Source: Alcaligenaceae bacterium (GTDB taxonomy: Bacteria; Pseudomonadota; Gammaproteobacteria; Burkholderiales; Burkholderiaceae_B). From it: a DNA stretch of 64,000 nt. The translations under genes and the position numbers were made by a program. The DNA lies in the NCBI GenBank assembly GCA_013416435.1, contig JACCEN010000018.1, positions 1 to 64,000 of the forward strand. Reading direction: 5' to 3'. The notes under the pieces are model-generated. The model was given only the letters and a program-made list of their open reading frames with translations. It was not told where the DNA came from and did no database searches. Below, one piece after another: positions 16,177 through 25,194 of this stretch (positions are counted from its first letter, which is position 1; each line of letters starts with the position of its first letter).

Positions 16177-18507
16177 TCAATACTGATAGGTCAAGGATAC
16201 GCGCACGCTGCGTCCAGGTTCGGTGTAGCTGTCGATGGGCGCGGACTCCCGCCCGCCGGCGCGCGGCACATTCAATGCATTCCAGTACTTGCGGTCAAAC
16301 ACGTTGTACACCCCGGCCTGCAGGCGCAAGCCCTTGACGGCGGCGGGTTTCCACCAGGCGTTCAGATCAAGCACACCGTATCCGGGCGCCTCGAAGTCGG
16401 AAACACTGGTACCCGGCACGACGTCGGGCGCTGAATATTCCACCTGCGTACGGCGTTTGGCGAGGGTCGTCAAGGCTTCCGCACCCCATGCTTCAGTCCG
16501 GTAGCCCAGCGCCAGCGTAGCCTTCAAGGGCGCGACGGAATTCAGATAGCGGCCGGTATCCTGGTCGCGACCGTGCGCCCACGCGAGCGAGCCCCAGGTG
16601 TACCAGTTCTGGTCAATGTTCCAGTGGCCGCTGAGCTCGGCGCCGTAGATGCGCACGCGAGCGCGATTCGCGTATGCCGTGACGCCCATGGGGTAGGTGC
16701 CGGTCCAGGCCGGGTTCCATTCGGGTGAGCTTGGGGTAAGAGGCACCTCTTCTTCGATGAAGTTCTTGTAGCGGTTGTCGAAAACGCTGAGGCGACCGCC
16801 CAGGTCGCGATTGCCCACGTCCACGCCCAGTTCCCATCCACGGCTGATCTCCGCCTCGAGGTTGGGATTTCCCACCCGAAGATAGGTTCCCGGCGCACCG
16901 TAGTTCATATAGAGCTGCGTTGCGGTGGGCGCCTTGTATCCGTAGCCATACCTGGCATAGAACGACAGGTCCGAAGCCGGCTTGTAGGTCGCCAGCAAGG
17001 ACGGCGACAGGCGCTGGCCGCTGGCCGAGTTCAGGTCGGTTATTCCGGCATTCGGGTTGCTGTCGTAGGAAGCGCTGGACTCGGGCTTATGTTTATAGGA
17101 ATCGAACCTCAGCGCCGGGGTGAGCGCGTATTTTCCGTCGCTCCAGGAGATTTCATCCTGGACCCATAACGCCCATTGCTGGCCCTTCGAGTTGGCAACG
17201 TCGGCCTGATTGGTATGAAGCAGATCGCAGCTGCGCGGGCCGAACATTCCCGAAACGGAGGCCGGCACAGGCCTCAGGCCGGAGGGGCAGTTGTCATAGC
17301 CGGAGGAATCCTGCTTGTTCTTGCTGCCATACCATTCGGCACCCGCCGCCCAGTGGTGCTGGACCGAGGCCGACCGCAAGAAGCCGCTCCATTGCGTAAG
17401 GGCGCCGACACCCGACTCCTCGACGCTGTTGTCGCGGCGGTATTCTCCGTAAGGGTAGCCGTAGCCGTAAAGAGCCCCGACGGGCGATCTTCCCCTGCCG
17501 TCCATATTCCGGAAGGCGTCCTGCGCGCCATCCAGGTAGCTCCGCTGCCAATAGAGCTTCACCTCGCCATGCTGGACGGCGGCGCGCTCCGCGCGAGCGT
17601 CGTACTCGTAGCCCATGAGCACACGCTTGCGGCTCAGCTCTTTGCGTGTGCTGTTATTGCCGATGGAATAGGTGGCGGTGTTCTGTTCGCGCATGTTGTC
17701 GATGTCGGTCTTGCGCTGGAAATATTCGCCGCTCAAAGTCAGCCGGTGCTCTTCGTTCAACGCATGCTGAAGCTTCAGCATGAAATTGTTCTGCTTGTAG
17801 GTCTCGGGGTTGGCCTGCTCGCGGGTGGGTCCGTAGCCGCCGATCTCTCCCATGTTCTCGCGCTCATGGCCCTTGCGGTATCCCGCCTGCAAGAGCCAGC
17901 TCGTGCCCTGCCCCAGGCGGCCCGCCAAAGCGGCGTCCGCACCCCAGCTGTTGTCGGCGCCGTCGTAGCCGCTTTTGACCAGTGCGCCGAAATCCTTGCC
18001 CGGCGCCAACAAATCGCCCGGCGCCAAGGTACGCAGGTCCAGATATCCGACCAGCGAACCCGACTGGACCGCGCCATTGGCGCGCACTACGTCGATGGCC
18101 GAGAGCGTATTGAAGTTCAGCATGTCCAAGCCGCCCTTCTCGCCGCGCGCGCCGTCATTCAGCCAAGGCAGGCGGATGCCGTCGACCCGCGTCACCACAC
18201 GGTCCTGGTCCATGCCCCGGATATTCACGCTCTTCGTATTGGCATTGAAATTCACGCCCGGCTCGGCACGCTTGGAAAAATCCTCCCAGCTATTGATGGA
18301 GCGATCGTCCAGCTCTTGCCTGGTAACGATGGACGACCCTTCGGGCAATTCGGTTTCGAGTCTTTGGCCTTGCACGACAAGCGGGCTCAGTTCCTGGATT
18401 CCACCAGGCGTTCCGGCACCCCCCGTTTGCGCGGCAACCTGGGCGGCCGCCACCGCCATGAAGACGCCACTCCACCAAAAAATCGTTTTCCCCATTTCCT
18501 TGCCCAT
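16177..18507 (-). CDS. bhuR: TonB-dependent haem receptor
   Basis: An outer-membrane haem transporter. It is about 776 residues with a signal peptide (KTIFWWSGVFMAVAAAQVAA), a plug domain (about 50-170, including GVNFNANTKSVNIRGMDQDR and VVTRVDGIRLPWLNDGARGE) and a 22-strand barrel ending in VRVSLTYQY with the terminal aromatic. The haem/haemoglobin receptor block appears as YGYGYKAPTATQLYMNYGAP. The start is uncertain: ATG at 18507, 18495 or 18561 are all in frame. In Bordetella the homologue is BhuR; the sigma/anti-sigma pair hurI-hurR usually upstream is not here. Confidence 0.9.
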   Translation of the reverse strand: MGKEMGKTIFWWSGVFMAVAAAQVAAQTGGAGTPGGIQELSPLVVQGQRLETELPEGSSIVTRQELDDRSINSWEDFSKRAEPGVNFNANTKSVNIRGMDQDRVVTRVDGIRLPWLNDGARGEKGGLDMLNFNTLSAIDVVRANGAVQSGSLVGYLDLRTLAPGDLLAPGKDFGALVKSGYDGADNSWGADAALAGRLGQGTSWLLQAGYRKGHERENMGEIGGYGPTREQANPETYKQNNFMLKLQHALNEEHRLTLSGEYFQRKTDIDNMREQNTATYSIGNNSTRKELSRKRVLMGYEYDARAERAAVQHGEVKLYWQRSYLDGAQDAFRNMDGRGRSPVGALYGYGYPYGEYRRDNSVEESGVGALTQWSGFLRSASVQHHWAAGAEWYGSKNKQDSSGYDNCPSGLRPVPASVSGMFGPRSCDLLHTNQADVANSKGQQWALWVQDEISWSDGKYALTPALRFDSYKHKPESSASYDSNPNAGITDLNSASGQRLSPSLLATYKPASDLSFYARYGYGYKAPTATQLYMNYGAPGTYLRVGNPNLEAEISRGWELGVDVGNRDLGGRLSVFDNRYKNFIEEEVPLTPSSPEWNPAWTGTYPMGVTAYANRARVRIYGAELSGHWNIDQNWYTWGSLAWAHGRDQDTGRYLNSVAPLKATLALGYRTEAWGAEALTTLAKRRTQVEYSAPDVVPGTSVSDFEAPGYGVLDLNAWWKPAAVKGLRLQAGVYNVFDRKYWNALNVPRAGGRESAPIDSYTEPGRSVRVSLTYQY

Positions 18508-18528
18508 TTGTAAGAGTGTATTAAAGGG

Positions 18529-18561
18529 GAAAATGATAACTATTTCTATTTGCCTTTGCAA
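18529..18561 (-). promoter_or_regulatory. bhuR promoter with overlapping Fur-box-like sequence
   Basis: On the minus strand TTGCAA (18556-18561) is followed after 17 bases by TATCAT (18533-18538). The 19 bases 18529-18547 match 13 of 19 positions of the Fur consensus and cover the -10. Iron repression is expected for a haem receptor. The match was counted by eye. Confidence 0.55.
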
Positions 18562-18582
18562 TAAAAATGATACAAATCAAAT

Positions 18583-19338
18583 TTACTCGGGGTCGGGCCC
18601 CGTACGGGGTCCGACCCCCTTCGTCTTTCGAGCCGGGGTCAGACCCATAGGGTCTGACCCTTTTATACTTCTGCGCTGTTTGCCCGGGGTCAGACCCGTA
18701 GGGTCTGACCCCCTCCCTTTCGCCTCCGCCAAGGTGGCGTCTATCAGGGCCGTGGCCATCCAGCGCACGGTCGATTCGACTTCGCGGTCCGACGCATTCC
18801 AGATGTCTTTCAACACGACGTAGGCTTCGTATCCATAGATGGTGGACAGCGCCTTGTGCAGCCTGCGGATCAAGGGCTTGGGGATCTGGTTCTCGAACGG
18901 CAGCAAGGCCTGCGCAAGAATCTTCACACGGTGCCCTCGCCGATAGGGCTCTTCATCGAGCATGCCGGCCCGCTCCAGCGCCCGGTGCTCCAGGGCGAGC
19001 TGGAGCGCCGCCCGCATCTCGGTTTCGTACTCCTTGAATCGGGGGAAGGTGTGATCGAACAATTCCATGACACGCTCGCGGGCGCTCTCGTGCTTGGAAG
19101 CGGTGGTGCGCACCGGACCCAATGACGTGTCGACGACCGCAGCAATCAGCTTGCTGCGGCTTGGAAAGTAACGATACGCCGTCGCCCTCGATACGTCGGC
19201 ACGCGCCGCTACCTGAGCGACGGACGGCATGATGCCGGTGCGGATCAGCTCCATCGCGGCTTGAAGCAGCGCCGCATGAGTTCGTGCGCGGGGACCGCTT
19301 TCGGGCGCTTTGGGCACCGAAGTAACCACGTATCTCAT
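18583..19338 (-). CDS. TetR family regulator with repeat-derived C-terminal tail
   Basis: A 251-residue regulator. The N-terminal helix-turn-helix (about 20-66) reads TGIMPSVAQVAARADVSRAT and AYRYFPSRSKLIAAVVD; the middle is a typical helical ligand domain. From about residue 208 the sequence (GSDPTGLTPG, GSDPMGLTPA, GVGPRTGPDP) is translated palindromic repeat from 18589-18712, ending at a TAA beyond the last copy. The natural protein probably ended near ATALIDATLAEAKG. It is divergent from the hydrolase/ABC operon, whose promoter carries a dyad (19425-19461), so it likely controls that operon rather than the haem genes downstream. Confidence 0.8.
   Translation of the reverse strand: MRYVVTSVPKAPESGPRARTHAALLQAAMELIRTGIMPSVAQVAARADVSRATAYRYFPSRSKLIAAVVDTSLGPVRTTASKHESARERVMELFDHTFPRFKEYETEMRAALQLALEHRALERAGMLDEEPYRRGHRVKILAQALLPFENQIPKPLIRRLHKALSTIYGYEAYVVLKDIWNASDREVESTVRWMATALIDATLAEAKGRGSDPTGLTPGKQRRSIKGSDPMGLTPARKTKGVGPRTGPDPE
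18589..18712. repeat. Three palindromic repeat copies inside the 3' end of the TetR gene
   Basis: Copies are at 18589-18618, 18635-18660 and 18686-18712. The two inner copies are short variants with the spacer reduced, which keeps the TetR reading frame open. Confidence 0.9.
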
Positions 19339-19384
19339 ATACCTGTTCCCTTTTTTTTATTCTTGATAAAAGTCAAAAAACCAC

Positions 19385-19413
19385 TTGACCATACTTAAAA
19401 GGCTTCATAGAAT
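19385..19413 (+). promoter_or_regulatory. Promoter of the hydrolase/ABC/UPF0261 operon
   Basis: TTGACC (19385-19390), a 17-base spacer, then TAGAAT (19408-19413) make a near-consensus sigma-70 promoter reading into the operon. The region 19339-19537 is AT-rich and otherwise non-coding. Confidence 0.6.
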
Positions 19414-19424
19414 CAAATCAATTT

Positions 19425-19461
19425 TTAAGACACCAGTCTCATTTTGAGTCTTATGTCTTAA
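19425..19461. promoter_or_regulatory. Dyad operator candidate for the TetR regulator
   Basis: TTAAGACA (19425-19432) and TGTCTTAA (19454-19461) are perfect inverted repeats, with further inner symmetry (AGTCTC / GAGTCT). The dyad lies just downstream of the predicted start of transcription, where a bound repressor would block transcription. Assignment to the divergent TetR is inferred from position. Confidence 0.5.
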
Positions 19462-19537
19462 ATAGTAAATAAGAATTCCTATAACCGCCCGGGTCAGCAG
19501 AGAACCTCAAGGTTTCATCGGGCGCGGAGACAACATC

Positions 19538-19717
19538 ATGAAGACACCCACCTTCCCGTGGGGCGGGCCGCGTCATGCAGCCTTCCCGGCATGCACCAGC
19601 GCCTGTTCGCGCGGCACCTTTCTTGACTCGGGCGATTCCATCGCCACCGGCATGCCCGCCGGCGTCGATGCGCGCGCCGAAACTCACAGCGGAATTCCAG
19701 AGGGCCCATCCAAATGA
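19538..19717 (+). CDS. Possible small leader protein, 59 aa, coupled to the hydrolase
   Basis: An ATG with GGAG 8 bases upstream opens a 59-codon frame (MKTPTFPWGGPRHAAFPACT...) whose stop overlaps the hydrolase start as ATGA. I recognise no family, and the composition (Pro, Gly, His, Ala) is not that of a typical domain. The Shine-Dalgarno and the overlap suggest it is translated, at least to couple translation into the next gene. The alternative is leader sequence open by chance. Confidence 0.4.
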   Translation: MKTPTFPWGGPRHAAFPACTSACSRGTFLDSGDSIATGMPAGVDARAETHSGIPEGPSK

Positions 19718-20502
19718 CGACGCAGTTCATCGAAAACATGGCCGTGGAGATCACGGGCGAAGGCGAGCCCGTCGTATGCCTGCACGGCCTTGGCGGCTCA
19801 TCCAACAACTGGACGCCGGTAGAGCCGGCGCTGGCCAACTTCCAGTTGGTACGCTTCGACTTGCCCGGCAGCGCACGGTCCTCGGGCATCGGCGGAGAAC
19901 TCTCCATCGAAAGCATCGCCGAACGCATTGTCCAGGCCTGCGGCAAGCTGGGCATCAACCGCGCACACTTCCTCGGCCATTCGCTCGGCACCATCGTCTG
20001 TTTCCACATAGCCGCCACGCAGCCCAGACTGGTCAAGAGTTTGGCGCTCTTCGGTCCCTTGCTGTGCCCGCCCGACGCGGCCCGCCCCAATATACGAGCC
20101 CGGGCCGACAAGGCACGCAATGAAGGCGTCAAAGGCATGCAGGAAATCGCCGATGCCATCGTTGCCGGCGCCATTTCCGCCACCACCCGGCGCGAGCAGC
20201 CCGCGGTTTCCGCACTGGTCAGGGAAAGCATCATGCGTCAGGACGCCCAGGGCTATGCGCGCTGCTGCGACGCATTGGCCAACGCCAAGGCGCCTTCCGT
20301 CGACGCCATCGAATGCCCTGTCCTGCTCGTCACGGGCGACCAGGACGGCGTGGCGCCACCGCAGGCGGTCCGCGCCATTGCGGACCGTATTCCCGGAAGC
20401 CGCAGCACCGTGTATGCACAGTGCGGGCACTGGACCACATTCGAACGCGCGCATGACTGCATGCGCGATCTCAAGGATTTCTATTCCGGTCGCTTTCAGT
20501 AA
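19714..20502 (+). CDS. Alpha/beta hydrolase (enol-lactonase/esterase-like)
   Basis: A 262-residue alpha/beta hydrolase with oxyanion-hole LHGLGGSSNNW, nucleophile elbow FLGHSLGTIVCF, acid region LLVTGDQDGVAPPQAV and the catalytic His in AQCGHWTTFERAHD. The layout is closest to 3-oxoadipate enol-lactonase-type enzymes, though the substrate here is unknown. It opens an operon with an amidohydrolase and a branched-chain-type ABC importer, suggesting ester or lactone processing of an imported compound in the cytoplasm. Confidence 0.85.
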   Translation: MTTQFIENMAVEITGEGEPVVCLHGLGGSSNNWTPVEPALANFQLVRFDLPGSARSSGIGGELSIESIAERIVQACGKLGINRAHFLGHSLGTIVCFHIAATQPRLVKSLALFGPLLCPPDAARPNIRARADKARNEGVKGMQEIADAIVAGAISATTRREQPAVSALVRESIMRQDAQGYARCCDALANAKAPSVDAIECPVLLVTGDQDGVAPPQAVRAIADRIPGSRSTVYAQCGHWTTFERAHDCMRDLKDFYSGRFQ

Positions 20503-20513
20503 AGGACGGCAGC

Positions 20514-21794
20514 ATGGCCCATACCCTATTCACCAATGTCCGCATTTTCGACGGCTCCGGTGCGCAGCCCTACCATGGCGAAGTCCTGGTCGAGGGCAAT
20601 CGGATCACGCGGGTGGCGCGTTCGGCGCGCTCCTTCCAGAGCGGCGACGCCACCGTGATCGACGGTGCCGGCGCCTTCCTGATGCCGGGCATGACCGAAG
20701 CGCATACGCACTTCTCCTGGAACGACCAGCCCTCGCTGAATGCCATCCAGATGATGCCGCCGGAAGAACACATACTGTGGTGCGTACGGGTCGCCAAACG
20801 GTATCTCGAAATGGGATGGACCTCCTGTGTGGGCGCCGCCACCGCCAAGGCGCGGCTGGACGTGGTGCTGCGCAACGCGATCAACGCCGGGGAATTCCCC
20901 GGGCCGCGCTATTTGGCGGCAAGCCAGGAAATCACCACCATAGGCGGTCTCGGTGACGAATCTCGTCCCCATCTGCCCTTTCCAGAACTGAGCTTCGGTT
21001 GTGTCGTGACCGGCGCCGACGAGATGCGCCGGGCCGCGCGCACGTACATCAAGTACGGTGTGGACACACTGAAAATCAATCTTTCCGGCGAATACATCGC
21101 CGGCATGCCGGCCGAAACCACGCCTTTCACGGACCCGGAGATCGCCGCGCTCGTGGAAGAAGCCCACAAAAATGGCCGCCGGGTCGCCGCCCACGCCCGC
21201 TCATGCGAATCCATCAAGCAGTGCATACGCCACAACATCGATCTCATCTATCACGCCAGCTTCACGGATGACGAAGCACTGGACATGCTCGAGGCCCACC
21301 GCCACAGGATCTTCCTGGCGCCCGGCCTGGCATGGCTCGTGAACACCAGCTATCACGCATCGGAATACGGCATTACGCCTGCCATTGCTGAATCCATGGG
21401 GTATCACCGCGAGCTGGAGACCGCGATCGAGTCCCTGAAGAAGATGCATAAGCGCGGAGTCCGCATCCTGCCCGGAGGCGACTATGGCTTTGCATGGATC
21501 AAGCATGCGACCAATGCCCAGGATCTCGAGTACTTCGTCAAGTACCTGGGATTCTCGCCCATGGAGGCTTTGCTGAGCGCCACGCGGCTCGGCGGGGAGA
21601 TCATGCTGCGCCCCCATGAACTGGGCCAGGTCAAAGAGGGCTATCTTGCCGACATGATCCTGGTCGATGGCGATCCCTTGTCCGACATCCGGGTCCTGCA
21701 GGACTCCAAGCGCATTCTTGCCGTCATGAAGGACGGCGAGTTCTACAAGAAGCCCGAGGTCCAGGGCACCCGCAACATGACGCGCTGGGCCTGA
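20514..21794 (+). CDS. Metal-dependent amidohydrolase
   Basis: A 426-residue amidohydrolase-superfamily enzyme of the imidazolonepropionase/prolidase-like branch. It has the metal ligands HTH in GMTEAHTHFSW, a bridging Lys region in KYGVDTLKINLSGEY, His in GRRVAAHARS, His in IDLIYHASFTD and Asp in ILPGGDYGFAW. A C-terminal beta-sandwich ends with the usual GYLADMILVDGDPLSDIRVL. AAGGA lies 8 bases upstream of the start. No signal peptide, so cytoplasmic. It hydrolyses a C-N bond, probably in the ABC importer's ligand; the substrate is not predictable. Confidence 0.85.
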   Translation: MAHTLFTNVRIFDGSGAQPYHGEVLVEGNRITRVARSARSFQSGDATVIDGAGAFLMPGMTEAHTHFSWNDQPSLNAIQMMPPEEHILWCVRVAKRYLEMGWTSCVGAATAKARLDVVLRNAINAGEFPGPRYLAASQEITTIGGLGDESRPHLPFPELSFGCVVTGADEMRRAARTYIKYGVDTLKINLSGEYIAGMPAETTPFTDPEIAALVEEAHKNGRRVAAHARSCESIKQCIRHNIDLIYHASFTDDEALDMLEAHRHRIFLAPGLAWLVNTSYHASEYGITPAIAESMGYHRELETAIESLKKMHKRGVRILPGGDYGFAWIKHATNAQDLEYFVKYLGFSPMEALLSATRLGGEIMLRPHELGQVKEGYLADMILVDGDPLSDIRVLQDSKRILAVMKDGEFYKKPEVQGTRNMTRWA

Positions 21795-21796
21795 CC

Positions 21797-22762
21797 ATGG
21801 ATGTGAGCAAATGGAAACGTCCCCGCCGCTCGGCGCTGATCACCTTACTGGTGATCGGCCTGCCCCTGCTTGCGCTCAGCATCGCGGCGCTCACGAGCAA
21901 TGCCCGCCTTTTCATTCTCACGCTCATGAACGGGCTCACGCTGGCCGCCCTGTATTTTCTCGTGGCCAGCGGCTTCACGCTCATCTTCGGCCTCATGCGC
22001 AACGTCAACCTGGCGCATGGGTCGCTATTCCTGCTCGGCGGATACATCGGCTATAGCGTCGGCGACCTGACCGGCTCCTGGTTTGCCGCCCTCATTGCCG
22101 GCTTCGTGTCCGTAGCGCTGACGGGCCTGCTGCTCCAGGTGTTCGTCTTCCGGTACATGGACGGCCAGGAGCTCAGACAGACACTCGTCACCATCGGGCT
22201 TTCCATCGTCCTGGCCGACATCTACATGTGGATCTGGGGCGGCGACACCTATCAGTTCGATCCGCCCGAGTGGACGCAGTTCCCGATGCCCATGCCCATC
22301 ATCAACGCCTATCCGGCCTTCAGGCTGTTGGTGCTGCTGATCGCCATCGTGATCGGCGTCGGGCTATGGCTATTCCTGAACCGCACGCGCATCGGAGCCA
22401 TGATACGTGCAGGCGTGGACGACAAGCGGATGCTGTCGGCCAGCGGCGTGAATGTGCAGCGCGTCTTCGCGGTCACCTTCGCCCTCGGCGCGGGGCTGGC
22501 GGGAGCGGCCGGCGTGATCGGCGGCACGGCGCTCTCCATCGCACCCGGGGAAGACGTGCGCTACCTGCTCGCCTCCCTCATCGTCGTCATTGTCGGAGGC
22601 ATGGGAAGCATTACCGGCGCGGTCATTGGCGCCCTCCTCATCGGCGTCGCCGAAACCATGGGCATGGCGTACGCTCCTACCTACGGCGTCGTATTCACTT
22701 TCATCATCATGGTGGTCGTGCTCGCGTTGCGTCCCCAAGGCATCATGGGGAAAAAAGCATGA
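21797..22762 (+). CDS. Branched-chain amino acid-type ABC permease (LivH family)
   Basis: A 321-residue inner-membrane permease with about eight membrane segments and the LivH blocks NGLTLAALYFLVASGFTLIF, GLMRNVNLAHGSLFLLGGY and GMGSITGAVIGALLIGVAET. It starts 2 bases after the amidohydrolase stop and overlaps the LivM gene as ATGA. This importer family takes amino acids, amides, urea and aromatic acids. Confidence 0.9.
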   Translation: MDVSKWKRPRRSALITLLVIGLPLLALSIAALTSNARLFILTLMNGLTLAALYFLVASGFTLIFGLMRNVNLAHGSLFLLGGYIGYSVGDLTGSWFAALIAGFVSVALTGLLLQVFVFRYMDGQELRQTLVTIGLSIVLADIYMWIWGGDTYQFDPPEWTQFPMPMPIINAYPAFRLLVLLIAIVIGVGLWLFLNRTRIGAMIRAGVDDKRMLSASGVNVQRVFAVTFALGAGLAGAAGVIGGTALSIAPGEDVRYLLASLIVVIVGGMGSITGAVIGALLIGVAETMGMAYAPTYGVVFTFIIMVVVLALRPQGIMGKKA

Positions 22763-23874
22763 GCGCAAACAAGTGGCGGCATGCCATGAGCACCGGCGGC
22801 GGCGCCGCAGCGGCAAGGAAAGGCCGCTCTCCGGCGACTATGGTCCCTTCGCCGGGCGACCGTCCGCAAACCGCCGCGATGCGGCCCGATAGGCGCGGCC
22901 TGGCCCACGCCAAGCTTCTGCGATATGCCATCGTCCTGGCTGCGCTGCTCGTTTATCCGTGGATCGCATCCAGTTTCTTTACGTTCCAGATCGGCGCGCA
23001 ATCGCTGATTCTGGGCATCATCGCGCTCTCGCTGGCCTTCCTGGCCGGATACGGCGGCATGGTCAGCCTGTCGCAGATGACGATCGCCGGCATTGCCGGC
23101 TACGTCATGGCCATTTTCGGCCACTCCGCCGTCAGCCAGATCAGCATGGAATGGCCTTGGTGGCTGGCCTCCGTGCTGGCCGTGCTGCTTGCGGTCGGCA
23201 CCGCGACGCTCATCGGCATCGTGTCGGTGCGCACGGACGGCATCTACACGATCATGATCACTCTCGCCATCGGCGTGGCGATGTTCTACCTTACCCAGCA
23301 GAACTACACCGTATTCAATGGCTTCCAGGGTTTCTCGAGCATATTTCCGCCCCAGCTCGGAACACTCAATCTGCGCGACCCCGTACCCTTTTATTATCTT
23401 TCCCTGCTCTTCGCCCTGCTGTCCTACGCGGCGGTCAAATATATTGTCCGCACGCCGTTCGGCATCGCCCTGCAGGGCACGCGTGACAATGCCCGGCGGA
23501 TGCGCGCGCTGGGGTTCAACGTGGCCGCGCACCGCGTTGCGGCCCATGCGTTCGCGGGCCTGCTGGCCGGCATCGGGGGCGTCCTGCTGGTCTGGTACAA
23601 CGCACGCATCTCGCCCGGAACCATCGGCACCTCCGCCCTCATCAACATTCTCATCATCGCCGTGATCGGGGGCCTGCGCCATCCCTTGGGGGCGTTCATC
23701 GGAGCGCTTGCCTTCGTGCTCCTGCAAAACTTCGCGATCGACCTGATCGACCGCGAGCGCTTCAACCTGATCATCGGAGGCGCCTTCCTGCTGATACTGG
23801 TTTTCTCGCCCGACGGCCTGCTGGGCCTCTGGCATCGCGTACGTGGCCTGCTTCGCCCGGCCCGGAAACAATAG
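22759..23874 (+). CDS. Branched-chain amino acid-type ABC permease (LivM family)
   Basis: 371 residues, starting at the ATG that overlaps the LivH stop. A hydrophilic N-terminal stretch of about 50 residues is followed by about nine membrane segments with the LivM blocks AFLAGYGGMVSLSQMTIAGI, GTRDNARRMRALGFNVAAHR and HPLGAFIGALAFVLLQNFAI. It pairs with LivH to form the channel. The start ahead of the long N-terminal extension is supported only by the coupling overlap. Confidence 0.9.
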   Translation: MSANKWRHAMSTGGGAAAARKGRSPATMVPSPGDRPQTAAMRPDRRGLAHAKLLRYAIVLAALLVYPWIASSFFTFQIGAQSLILGIIALSLAFLAGYGGMVSLSQMTIAGIAGYVMAIFGHSAVSQISMEWPWWLASVLAVLLAVGTATLIGIVSVRTDGIYTIMITLAIGVAMFYLTQQNYTVFNGFQGFSSIFPPQLGTLNLRDPVPFYYLSLLFALLSYAAVKYIVRTPFGIALQGTRDNARRMRALGFNVAAHRVAAHAFAGLLAGIGGVLLVWYNARISPGTIGTSALINILIIAVIGGLRHPLGAFIGALAFVLLQNFAIDLIDRERFNLIIGGAFLLILVFSPDGLLGLWHRVRGLLRPARKQ

Positions 23875-23918
23875 GGCGAAGGACCGTGCTCAATCATCAC
23901 AACATCCGGAGACACAAC

Positions 23919-25160
23919 ATGAAATCGACGAAGATCCGCTTTTGCGGCACCGTTCTGGCCCTCGCACTGGCGGGCATCGGCACCGCCGCACACGCTCAAG
24001 ACACCCTGAAGATAGGCGTCCTGGCAACGCTGGAGGGAGCATTGACCGTTTCCGGCCAGGACGGCATGCGCGGCATGGAGCTAGCCATGCGGCAACACAA
24101 CTTCACGGCCGGAGGCAAAAAGATCGAGGTGATCCGAGCCTCGTCGACCGGGCAGCCTGACACCGCCGTCAATGCGGCCCGCAAGCTGGTCGAACAGGAC
24201 AAGGTGGCCATCCTGATCGGTCCCCTGTCCGGCTCCGAAGGCATCGCAGTCAAGGACTACGCCAAGACCCAGCCCAACGTGATCTTCGTGAACGGATCGT
24301 CGGCCGCGCAGGAAACAACGCTCAAAGACCCGGCCGGTAACTTCTACCGCTTCTCGACAGACGGCGCGCAATGGTCGGCGGGGCTGGGGTCTTATGTCTA
24401 CAACGACAAGGGCTACAAGAAAGTGGCGGTCGTCGCCGAAGACTATTCCTTTCCTTACGCCCAGGTCCAGGGCTTCATGATCGAATACTGCAAGGCCGGG
24501 GGCAAAGTCACCGACAAGCAATGGGTGCCGCTGGGCACCAAGGACTATTCCTCGGTCATCGCCAAGCTGCCTTCCGATGTCGACGCCATCTATGTCGCCT
24601 TGGGCGGGTCCGACGCCGTCAATTTCTTTTCGCAATACGAGCAGTCCGGCGGCAACAAACCCTTCATCGGCGGCTCCATCACGGTGGACCAGACGGTTCT
24701 GAGCTACAAGGGCAAGCGACGCGATGCATTGGTCGGCACACCGGCCGCGGGTCCCACCGCCGACAACTGGGACGACGCGGAATGGAAGAAATTCGTCCAG
24801 GCCTATCGCGATGCCAAGTTCGACAACGCCTATCCGACACCGGGCCTGTTCGCGCATGCCTACTACGTCAACACCAAAGCGGTCCTGGCCGGCCTGGACG
24901 CGGTGAACGGCGATGTCGGCAAGCTCAGCCAACAGTTGGCGACGATGACGGTCGACACGCCCACCGGCCCCGTCAAGCTGGATGAAAACCGCAACGGCGT
25001 GGCGAACATCTTCCTGACGGAGGTCGCCAAGGGGGACAACGGTGCCCTGTACAACCGTGTCGTCAAGGTCACGCCGAACGTCACGCAGACTCTGGGGTTG
25101 AGCAAGGATGAGTTCGCCAAGATGGGCTTCGGCACGCGAACCAATCCCGAGTGCAAATAA
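23919..25160 (+). CDS. ABC transporter substrate-binding protein, branched-chain type
   Basis: A periplasmic type I binding protein of 413 residues. It has a signal peptide MKSTKIRFCGTVLALALAGI with cleavage after AHA, then TLKIGVLATLEGALTVSGQD and AARKLVEQDKVAILIGPLSG typical of LivJ/AmiC-like receptors. GGAGA lies 7 bases before the chosen ATG; the frame is open to 23886 but that adds a non-signal extension. It supplies the ligand for the LivHMGF importer around it; the ligand is unknown. Confidence 0.9.
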   Translation: MKSTKIRFCGTVLALALAGIGTAAHAQDTLKIGVLATLEGALTVSGQDGMRGMELAMRQHNFTAGGKKIEVIRASSTGQPDTAVNAARKLVEQDKVAILIGPLSGSEGIAVKDYAKTQPNVIFVNGSSAAQETTLKDPAGNFYRFSTDGAQWSAGLGSYVYNDKGYKKVAVVAEDYSFPYAQVQGFMIEYCKAGGKVTDKQWVPLGTKDYSSVIAKLPSDVDAIYVALGGSDAVNFFSQYEQSGGNKPFIGGSITVDQTVLSYKGKRRDALVGTPAAGPTADNWDDAEWKKFVQAYRDAKFDNAYPTPGLFAHAYYVNTKAVLAGLDAVNGDVGKLSQQLATMTVDTPTGPVKLDENRNGVANIFLTEVAKGDNGALYNRVVKVTPNVTQTLGLSKDEFAKMGFGTRTNPECK

Positions 25161-25194
25161 TCCTTCGCAACCTTTGACCGACACGGCAACGAAC

